The notes under the pieces were generated by a model that had not been told where the DNA came from, did not search any database, and worked only from the letters and a program-made list of their open reading frames with translations. Source: Oscillospiraceae bacterium (GTDB lineage: Bacteria > Bacillota > Clostridia > Oscillospirales > CAG-272). Taken from it: a DNA stretch of 36,371 nucleotides. Positions 23,850 through 31,800 of this stretch are shown piece by piece. The stretch spans positions 1-36,371 of the forward strand of contig SVSZ01000010.1 of the NCBI GenBank assembly GCA_015064025.1, given 5' to 3'. Every line of letters starts with the position of its first letter. The first letter of the stretch is position 1. A program made the position numbers and the translations under genes.

Positions 23850-24863
23850 ATGAAAGAAACTCTTTCAAGGATCCGCAGTGAAGCGTTGGAACAGATCGGT
23901 GCTCCTGACGCAAATCTGGAGGAGATCAGAATCAAGTATCTCGGAAAGAAGGGTGCGCTGACGGCTGTGCTTCGCGGCATGGGTGCTCTCTCCCCCGAGG
24001 AGCGTCCCTTGATCGGACAGCTCGCAAACGAGGTCAGAGAAAGCATTGAAACTGCAATTGCCGAGAAATCCAAGGAGCTTCAGGCAAAGAAGCTCGAGGC
24101 AAAGCTCAAGGCGGAAAAGCTGGACGTCACCATGCCCGCAACTGCCGCTCCCGTCGGCCACATCCATCCTCTCACGCGTGCGCAAAGAGAGCTGGAGAAC
24201 ATCTTTATCGGTATGGGCTTCTCCATTGCCGAGGGACCCGAGGTGGAGCTGGATTACTATAACTTCCAGGCACTCAACATTCCCGAAAACCATCCTGCCC
24301 GCGACACGCAGGATACCTTCTATATCACGGACAACATCCTTCTGCGCTCGCAGACGTCCCCCGTGCAGGTGCGCGTGATGGAGCATCAGAAGCCTCCGAT
24401 CCGCATCATTTCTCCCGGACGCGTATATCGCTCCGATGCACTGGACGCAACGCATTCCCCGCTCTTCCACCAGCTGGAGGGACTTGTCATCGACAAGGGC
24501 ATCACCATGGGAGACCTGAAGGGAACGCTTGCCGTATTTGCCAAGAAAATGTTCGGTGAGGATACGCAGATCCGCTTCCGTCCTCACCACTTCCCGTTTA
24601 CGGAGCCGTCTGCCGAGGTCGACGTTTCCTGCTTCGTATGCGGCGGCAAGGGCTGCCGTCTTTGCAAGGGTGAGGGCTGGATCGAGATCCTCGGTGCCGG
24701 CATGGTGCACCCCTTCGTGCTTTCCAACTGCGGCATTGACCCCGAGGAATATTCGGGCTTTGCCTTTGGTCTCGGCATTGAGCGTATCACCATGGCAAGA
24801 TACGGCATTGACGACATTCGTCTTTTCTATGAAAACGACGAGCGTTTCCTGGAACAGTTCTGA
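23850..24863 (+). CDS. pheS: Phenylalanyl-tRNA synthetase alpha subunit
   Basis: Catalytic subunit of the alpha2-beta2 class II enzyme charging tRNA-Phe. Start ATG 23850 follows AAAGGA and the T-box terminator; the frame is open upstream only through the leader. The 337 residues show the N-terminal coiled-coil tRNA arm (1-90), then class II motif 2 in [22 protein letters not shown] and motif 3 in [19 protein letters not shown]. The [18 protein letters not shown] segment has the cysteine cluster seen in many bacterial PheS. It is followed 14 bases later by pheT and controlled by the T-box. Confidence 0.98.
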   Translation: MKETLSRIRSEALEQIGAPDANLEEIRIKYLGKKGALTAVLRGMGALSPEERPLIGQLANEVRESIETAIAEKSKELQAKKLEAKLKAEKLDVTMPATAAPVGHIHPLTRAQRELENIFIGMGFSIAEGPEVELDYYNFQALNIPENHPARDTQDTFYITDNILLRSQTSPVQVRVMEHQKPPIRIISPGRVYRSDALDATHSPLFHQLEGLVIDKGITMGDLKGTLAVFAKKMFGEDTQIRFRPHHFPFTEPSAEVDVSCFVCGGKGCRLCKGEGWIEILGAGMVHPFVLSNCGIDPEEYSGFAFGLGIERITMARYGIDDIRLFYENDERFLEQF

Positions 24864-24877
24864 GGAGGTAGAGCGTA

Positions 24878-27283
24878 ATGAATCTTTCAAGAAATTGGCT
24901 TTCGGATTTCGTCAACACAGACGGGATCGACAATAAGACATATTGCGATAAGCTCACCATCACGGGCTCCAAGGTCGAGGGCTTCGAGGTGCTTGGTGAG
25001 GACATCGAAAACGTAGTGGTTGCTAAGATCACGCATATGGAAAAGCATCCCGACTCGGATCATCTCTGGATCTGCCGTGTGGATGCGGGCGAAAAGCTCG
25101 GGCACGACATTCAGATCGTAACGGGCGCGCAAAACATTTTTGAGGGAGCGTTGGTTCCCGCGGCTCTTCCCGTTGCAAAGCTTCCCGGCGGTGTTGTCAT
25201 CAAGGCGGGAAAATTGCGCGGTGTGGAGTCTGACGGAATGCTCTGCTCCATGGGAGAATTGAAGCTGACCGTGCACGAATGCCCCGGCAAAGAAGAAAAC
25301 GGTATTCTGATCCTTGACGAGGATTGCGAGAACCGTCTTGGCGACGACATCCGTGACGTACTGATGCTCAAAGACACCGCAGTGGAGTTTGAGATCACCT
25401 CCAACCGCCCCGACTGTCTCTCAGTCATCGGTCTTGCGCGTGAGACCGCGGTCTCCTTTGATCTTCCCTTGAACATCCCCACCCCCACCGTCAAGGGTGC
25501 TTGTGACGGTGACAGCATTGACAATTATCTCCGCGTCGGCATCTCCGCGCCCGACCTCTGCTACCGCTACGCGGCACGCGTCGTCAAAAACGTAAAGATC
25601 GCGCCCTCCCCGCTCTGGATGCGCATGCGTCTGCGCGCATCGGGCGTGCGCCCCATCAACAACATCGTTGATATCACGAACTACGTCATGCTTGAGTACG
25701 GTCAGCCGATGCACGCGTTTGATTACAAATCTCTCGACGGCTCCGAGATCGACGTACGCCGCGCTGCCGACGGTGAGGCGTTCCGTTCGCTTGACGATAC
25801 CGATCACACGCTTGACGCCTCCATGCTCGTCATTGCCGATACCAAAAAGGCTTGCGCTCTCGCAGGTGTCATGGGCGGTGCAAACTCCGAGATTGAGGAC
25901 AGCACGACGACCGTCGTCTTTGAATCCGCATGCTTCAACGGCGCCTCCGTGCGCGTCACCGCGAAAAAGAACGGCATGCGCACCGAATCCTCCGCACGCT
26001 TTGAAAAGGGCTTGGATCCCGAGAACTGTCTTGCGGGTCTTGAGCGCGCTTGCGAGCTCGTCGAGCTTTTGGGTGCGGGCGACGTTGTTGACGGCATGAT
26101 CGACGTTTATCCCGTAAAGCCCGCACAGACAGTGCTTGATTTTACGCCCGAGCGTTACAATGAATTTCTCGGCATGTCCATCCCCTGCGAGCACATGAGA
26201 AATACCCTTGAGGGGCTTGGCTGCCGCATTGAGGACGGAAAGATCTACGTTCCCTCCTGGAGAGCCGATCTCGGCTGCATGAACGACATTGCCGAAGAGG
26301 TCTGCCGCATTTACGGCTATGACAAGATCGAGACCTCCTACATGAACGCAGAAACGACGCTTGGCGGCAGAAACGACAAACAGATCTTCGAGCTTGACAC
26401 CGAGGCGGCAATGGTCGGCATGGGTATTTCCCAGATCCACACCTTCTCCTTCATCAGCCCCAAGTATTACGATAAGATCCGCATGCCCGCCGACAGTGCG
26501 CTTCGTCGCTCGGTCGTCATCTCCAATCCCTTGGGCGAGGATACCAGCGTCATGCGTACCACGGCGCTCCCCTCCATGATGGAGACGTTGGCGCGTAACA
26601 GCAACTTCAACAATGAAAACGTGCGTTTGTTCGAGATCGCCGGCATATATCTCCCGAGCGAAGATCCGACTGCTCTTCCCACCGAGAAAAAGGTGCTGAC
26701 GGTCGGTGCGTACGGAAATTTCGATTTCTATGCACTCAAGGGCGTTTGCGAAAACGTTCTGCGTCTTGCGGGAATCAAGAACGCGACCTACACGGCAGAT
26801 GCGGAGCAGCCCGCATACCATCCCGGCAGATGCGCGCGCATCCTTTCCGAGAACGGTGACGTCCTCGGAGTACTCGGCGAGGCACATCCCTTGATGACCG
26901 AAAACTACGGTATGGGCATGCCCGTTTATATTGCTGAGCTGGCATTTGACGAGATCTATGCCGCCGCAAATACGAAAAAATCCTACAAGCCCCTTCCCAA
27001 GTATCCCGCAACCACCCGTGACTTCTCCTTCGTTTGTGAGGAGGACATGGAGGTCGGTGCTATTGAGGGCGTGATGCAAAAGGCGGGCGGCAAGCTTGTT
27101 GAAAACGTCGCTCTCTTCGATATTTACCGCGGTCCTCAGCTCGGCGAGGGTAAAAAGTCCGTCTCCCTGCGCGTCACTCTGCGCGCTCCCGACCGTACGC
27201 TCACCGTAGAGGAGGCTGACAAGGTCACGAAAAAGATGCTGAGCGATCTAAAGTTCAAAATGGGCCTGGAGCTCAGAAATTAA
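24878..27283 (+). CDS. pheT: Phenylalanyl-tRNA synthetase beta subunit
   Basis: Large subunit with tRNA binding and editing roles. The 801 residues have the expected order: N-terminal OB-fold EMAP-type tRNA-binding domain (about 40-150, VVAKITHMEKHPDSDHLWIC), B3/B4 editing domain (about 200-390, including MRASGVRPINNIVDITNYVM and FEKGLDPEN), B5 domain (about 400-475), core domain (about 480-680) and FDX-ACB anticodon-binding domain at the C-terminus (PLPKYPATTRDFSFV). AGGAGGT lies 8 bases before the ATG. Length is normal. Confidence 0.98.
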   Translation: MNLSRNWLSDFVNTDGIDNKTYCDKLTITGSKVEGFEVLGEDIENVVVAKITHMEKHPDSDHLWICRVDAGEKLGHDIQIVTGAQNIFEGALVPAALPVAKLPGGVVIKAGKLRGVESDGMLCSMGELKLTVHECPGKEENGILILDEDCENRLGDDIRDVLMLKDTAVEFEITSNRPDCLSVIGLARETAVSFDLPLNIPTPTVKGACDGDSIDNYLRVGISAPDLCYRYAARVVKNVKIAPSPLWMRMRLRASGVRPINNIVDITNYVMLEYGQPMHAFDYKSLDGSEIDVRRAADGEAFRSLDDTDHTLDASMLVIADTKKACALAGVMGGANSEIEDSTTTVVFESACFNGASVRVTAKKNGMRTESSARFEKGLDPENCLAGLERACELVELLGAGDVVDGMIDVYPVKPAQTVLDFTPERYNEFLGMSIPCEHMRNTLEGLGCRIEDGKIYVPSWRADLGCMNDIAEEVCRIYGYDKIETSYMNAETTLGGRNDKQIFELDTEAAMVGMGISQIHTFSFISPKYYDKIRMPADSALRRSVVISNPLGEDTSVMRTTALPSMMETLARNSNFNNENVRLFEIAGIYLPSEDPTALPTEKKVLTVGAYGNFDFYALKGVCENVLRLAGIKNATYTADAEQPAYHPGRCARILSENGDVLGVLGEAHPLMTENYGMGMPVYIAELAFDEIYAAANTKKSYKPLPKYPATTRDFSFVCEEDMEVGAIEGVMQKAGGKLVENVALFDIYRGPQLGEGKKSVSLRVTLRAPDRTLTVEEADKVTKKMLSDLKFKMGLELRN

Positions 27284-27299
27284 CAAAGAGGTGAACGCA

Positions 27300-28226
27300 A
27301 TGAATCGGATCGATGCGAATTTCTTTCCCGGTTGGGTCAGAAAATCTATCTCCTTCACCATTGACGACGGCAATATTACGATGGATGAGAAATTTCTCTC
27401 CATCGTAAAACCCGCCGGCATCAAGGGGACCTTCAACCTCTGTACCCCCTTGAAAAAGAATATGAGCGCCGCCGATTACCGCGCCTTTTACCGCGGATAT
27501 GAGATCGCGAATCACTCGCATTACCATTCGCATCCCTTCAGCGAGAGTATCTCCCCCGCCGTAACGGACGAGCCCTTTGACGAGGCAACGGCAGACAAGG
27601 AGAAGGCATACCCCACCAATGAGGAGGGGCTGTACCGCATTTTCAGAGGCAATTGGAACTATTACGTTTCCACGGACGAAAAGTACATGGAGCTTGTGGA
27701 CAGATGTACGTGTGAGCTCACAGCGGTGTTCGGAGACGGTGCTGTCAAGGATTTTGTCTGGCCCTTTGGCGAACAGAAAAATGCGAAGGTCATGCAAGCA
27801 CTGATCGATCACGGCTTCCGCTCCATCCGCGCGACAGGTGACGTTGATGACCGCACGGGCTTTGCCCTTCCCGCAGACCGTATGCACTGGTCCTACAACG
27901 CACACAACAGAACACTTCTGAAGATCGCGACGAAATATGAGGCTTATCCCGATGACGGGAATCTGAAATTTTTCTGCTTCGGTGTTCACTCCATCGACTT
28001 TGATCGTGACGAAAACTGGGATGACCTTTCTGAGTTTTGCGAAAAATTCGGAAACCGAAACGATTTCTGGTATGCCTCCGTCGGCGACATCTTTGATTAC
28101 GAGGACGCCGTCAAGGCGCTCAGAATCACGGAGAATGAGATCACAAACGACTCCGAGATCGATCTGTATATCAAGATCGACGGCGTAAAAAAAATGCTTT
28201 GCGCACACTCATCGATCACGTTCTGA
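27300..28226 (+). CDS. NodB-type polysaccharide deacetylase-like protein
   Basis: A carbohydrate esterase family 4-like (NodB homology) protein. Motif 1 is SFTIDDGNIT with the Asp pair; motif 2 is IANHSHYHSHPF with the HSxxH metal ligands. The later catalytic motifs are not recognisable in standard form; VWPFGEQ may stand for the usual RxPY segment. I chose ATG 27300 because AGAGGT is 6-7 bases upstream; the GTG at 27291 lies inside that site. The 308-residue protein has no signal peptide or membrane helix, so it looks cytoplasmic, unlike peptidoglycan deacetylases. It follows pheT by 16 bases and could be read from the T-box promoter; a terminator follows. The substrate is unknown. Confidence 0.82.
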   Translation: MNRIDANFFPGWVRKSISFTIDDGNITMDEKFLSIVKPAGIKGTFNLCTPLKKNMSAADYRAFYRGYEIANHSHYHSHPFSESISPAVTDEPFDEATADKEKAYPTNEEGLYRIFRGNWNYYVSTDEKYMELVDRCTCELTAVFGDGAVKDFVWPFGEQKNAKVMQALIDHGFRSIRATGDVDDRTGFALPADRMHWSYNAHNRTLLKIATKYEAYPDDGNLKFFCFGVHSIDFDRDENWDDLSEFCEKFGNRNDFWYASVGDIFDYEDAVKALRITENEITNDSEIDLYIKIDGVKKMLCAHSSITF

Positions 28227-28245
28227 AGCACAGCCTGCAAAAACG

Positions 28246-28281
28246 CCGACCAAACGCTGAATCGCGCTTGGTCGGTTTTTT
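28246..28281 (+). terminator. Terminator after the deacetylase-like gene
   Basis: CCGACCAA (28246-28253) pairs with TTGGTCGG (28268-28275), with further pairing inside, followed by TTTTTT. It ends the pheST-deacetylase transcript. Confidence 0.87.
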
Positions 28282-28310
28282 AAGATTTCTCAAAAAAAAG
28301 AAGCAAAAGT

Positions 28311-28341
28311 TTGTTTTCAGTTAAAAAAAATATGCTACAAT
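28311..28341 (+). promoter_or_regulatory. Promoter of the zinc-ribbon membrane protein gene
   Basis: Extended -10 TGCTACAAT (hexamer 28336-28341) with a poor -35 (TTGTTT, 28311-28316, 19-base spacer). AGAGGAGAG precedes the ATG. Confidence 0.6.
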
Positions 28342-28389
28342 ACGAGTATAGCGAATTTTCAAGGTAACCAAAGAGGAGAGCTTGATATC

Positions 28390-28809
28390 ATGAAAAAGTT
28401 TTTCAAAAAAATAGGAAATGCGTTTGCTCGCATGATGTACGGGCGTTACGGAACGGATGAATTGAACATGGTGCTTATGTTCGTCGCCCTCTTTTTTCTG
28501 CTGCTTGCATATATTCCCGTGGTCGGCTTTGTCTTTCCCTTCCTTGCCCTCCTTATCATGTTCTGGACGATCTTTCGTTCCTATTCCAAAAACATCCCGC
28601 GACGCAGGCGCGAGCTTGAGGTATACCTGAAGATCAAAAGAAAGCCGCAAAACGCACGCAAGCTTCGCAAAAACAAGAAAAGAGACAAGAAAACGCACTG
28701 CTATTTTAAGTGTCCCACCTGTAAGGCGGTACTCCGCGTTCCCCGTGGCAAGGGAGAGATCATTGTCACCTGTCCCCGCTGCAACGGACGCATTCCCAAA
28801 AAAACATAA
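28390..28809 (+). CDS. Membrane protein with C-terminal zinc ribbon, unknown function
   Basis: A 139-residue protein with two parts. The N-terminal half has two hydrophobic helices (about residues 26-44 and 46-62). A strongly basic linker follows (about 64-105: RRRR, KIKRKPQNARKLRKNKKRDKK). The C-terminus is a compact zinc ribbon, CPTCKAVLRVPRGKGEI then CPRCN. With the linker next to the membrane, the ribbon probably lies inside the cell near the membrane. I cannot name a function; similar small proteins occur in Clostridia. It has its own promoter and terminator. Confidence 0.82.
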   Translation: MKKFFKKIGNAFARMMYGRYGTDELNMVLMFVALFFLLLAYIPVVGFVFPFLALLIMFWTIFRSYSKNIPRRRRELEVYLKIKRKPQNARKLRKNKKRDKKTHCYFKCPTCKAVLRVPRGKGEIIVTCPRCNGRIPKKT

Positions 28810-28810
28810 C

Positions 28811-28861
28811 AAAGAAACGGTGCCTACATGCGCAAAACGCGCATGTAGGCACCGTTTCTTT
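28811..28861. terminator. 23-bp perfect hairpin between convergent genes
   Basis: AAAGAAACGGTGCCTACATG plus CGC (28811-28833) is a perfect inverted repeat of 28839-28861 with a 5-base loop AAAAC. The outer part AAAGAAACGG.../...CCGTTTCTTT gives a T-rich end on both strands, so it can serve both the + strand gene ending at 28809 and the - strand gene ending at 28865. Confidence 0.88.
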
Positions 28862-28864
28862 AAA

Positions 28865-31800
28865 TTATTGGCTTACGGGTACGTAGGTAACGTTTCCGTC
28901 GGAGCACGTGATCACAAGGTAAGCTTGATAAGAATAGTTCTCGGTATCAAGCGTCAGCGCATCGAGTGCCATCGCAACGTCAGCCTGTGCAAAGCTGAGC
29001 GTACCTATTCCGTCATCACTGACGATGATTCCAGAAAGGGTCGACTTAACAGGCGTTCCGTCCTCCTCGTTGACAGAAAGATACCCGTAGTGATCAAAAC
29101 GGTAGACCTCGAACGTGCACGCAACGGATGCAGAGCTTTGCCGCTTGACGTAGTCAAGCTTGACAGTACCTTCCTCCTCACCCATAGGCATCACATCCAC
29201 AGCCGCAGGACCGTAGGTGTTGTATTTCGAGTATACAGAGCAGTATCCGCACCAATAGTACTCATAGGAAGATCCATTGCTGTAGGTTCCCCACCGCGTT
29301 TCGAGGCTATGTCCCATGCACTCCTCGTAGTAGCCGTATTCCTCACGAGTGCAGGTGGAGCATATCCTCTTGTAATATCCGTCCTGCAGACAGGTTTTCA
29401 TCTGAGTCTCTTCGTCATCAAAATTGCAGAAGTTGCTTTCATATTCCGAATATTCACCCTCGTGATCGGTAAATACGCTCTTTTGAATACAGCCCGTCTC
29501 CGCATCGATGGTATAGGTATACAAGGTCTGATTCCAGCGCTTGAGCTCTTCCGTCTCAAGATCGTAATACTCGTTTCTCTCCAAAGTCAGGCGAGGTTCG
29601 TCTCCGATCATCTTCCACACGGAAAGGCAGAAGCAAAGCTCGTTTCTTTCATAGTCCTTTTCTTCGGTATAAGAGCGGAGCATATTTCCATCCTTATCCT
29701 TGAGCACAATGCTAAGATATCCGCAACCATCCTCCATGCAGGTTTCGGTCGTGGTAACGTTTCCGTGCGAATCGGGTGTGCCGCTTGTCTTGTTCAGATC
29801 GTGAATCGTTCGGTAACCCTCATAAGAGGAATACGTACGCCAATTGCACTTGTCACAATAGGTGATATCATAAACGTAGTAACGGCATGGATCGTCCGTA
29901 GGCTCCGGATCATCCTTGTTGGTCTCATTGACAAGAAGAGAATAATCGTGATACACCTCATCGTACCAAGGACAAACAACAGTCTTATCGCAATCGGTAT
30001 ACGCATTCACACTCGAACATCCAAGGTACAGATAATCGGTTTTGGTTTGTCTGCAATGCACAGTATCCGTTACCGTTACATTCCTACGCTCGGCGTAAAT
30101 AAAGCCGCAGGAGCAGGCGTAAACGGTTGCATCCCCAACCGTTGATCTTTCAAAGCTGCAATCTCCCCGATGAAGCGTATACTCAACCTGTCCGCAGGGA
30201 CACTCTCTGATAAACACACGTACACCGTAATAGGAGTCCGTAGCATCATGCTTGTGCTCAAAGACCTCTTTGCTTGTGAAGTAATGTGAAGAAGAGGACG
30301 TGACCGCATCGGTATAGGTATCCAGGATCTCACCGCAATCCGCACAGGACTTGGTCACGTTGATACCGTAGAAGAAAGCACCGTTTTCATCGCGGCAGTT
30401 CTGATAGCAGGACTTGGTGGGATCTGCCACCGTTGCGGTAGTCTTTTCCGTATGACTGTCATATTCGTTCAGTGTATAGGCCTTTGTTTCAACAGCCGTT
30501 CCCGTATCCTCATCGTAACCGATCTTGACGGTCACGGAGTAAGTGGTCCGACAGTCAACCTCCGAAAGCTTTGATTCGAAGCATATCTTATAAGGAGTCG
30601 GATCAACGTACCCGGGCATTCCGGGTCCCATCGTGGGCATCGGTTGCGCGATAGCGATCAACGTCTGCTCATAAGGAGTTGTTGCATGAAAGCCTCCTTC
30701 AAAGCCTGTGAAGAGCGTGTTCGAATACATATCCATTCCGCCGTTCATATAGATCGAGGCTTTTTGCTCACCGCAAATACAACCCGCGACAAGTACAATG
30801 GAAGGCTCCTCGCTGTAGGAAATTCCTGCCGCGGTAAGATAAGAGCCAAGCATAAGCTTTTCTTCCTCGTACGGCTGCCCGCTTCCCTCATCAAAAGCAT
30901 ATTTATCGAGAGAAATATGCTCACCCGTTACGGTCTCTGTTTCCGTATAGTCGCATTCGTTGCCGTTTCCTTGGCATTTCTTGTGAAGAAGAACACCTTC
31001 CTTACACGTGTCGGCACCTGGGGCAAGCTCCACAGAATCGACGTAAAGCGTATGCTGACCGTACGCCTCGATGGTTGTGCTCTTTTCCGCGTCGCATCCG
31101 CTCTGCCTACATTTTTCAACCTTCAAGCCGTCATCGGTACAGGTCGCTTCAACTCTTTGGGTCGTGTCCTCCTGCCAGGAATGTGCTGCCAGTGGCAGCG
31201 TTTTTTCCAGCACGTGATCGCATCCCGTGCGCGTACACGTATAGGTCATCTTTCCTTGCGAAAGGCAGGTGGATGCGGTACCCGTTCCGCTGTCATAAGC
31301 ATGACCGAGAGGACTTAACACGTCGTCGATCTTACTGTCACCGCAACGCTGGCAGTGATATTCGGTATAACCGCCGGCGTCACAGGTAGGCGCGTTGGTG
31401 GCGGTTGTATAGTTGTGTGAGTAAAGCTCGCATGCCTCGTCGGAGGGAGCGATCCCGGGAAGGTAGGTCGAAAAGTGCTCTGCCTCAAAGGTGACAGAAC
31501 CCGCTCCGCTTACAACACGGTAGGTCGCAGGGTAAAACTTCAATTCTCCGCTCTCCGAAACGTACCAGACGGCAACGCAGTCCGCATCGACGTTCGAGGG
31601 AAGCGTGTACGGAAGGGTCACGGTGATCTTTCCGCCGTCAAAGCTCTTGATGTCACTACCGTTCTGGGAAAGCGTGAAATCATAGATGGGAGTATCCTGC
31701 GTGATCTGCCCGCGAAGCGCTTCCGGAAGCGTACCGATCAGCGTCTCTCGGTCGCTTGACAAAACAGGCGCCGCTGCCAGTGTCACGTCATCGTCCGAAA

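Noticed and set aside
25421-27079. A 552-codon open frame on the - strand
   Set aside because: It is the antisense shadow of pheT, whose domains are all intact; no ribosome binding site or known motif was seen.
28811-28861. Perfect inverted repeat as possible IS terminal repeats
   Set aside because: The arms are separated by only 5 bases and lie between convergent stops, so a bidirectional terminator explains it.
28745-30145. A 466-codon open frame on the + strand
   Set aside because: Antisense to the lipoprotein gene; it also runs through the 23-bp terminator hairpin at 28811-28861, which argues against a coding role.
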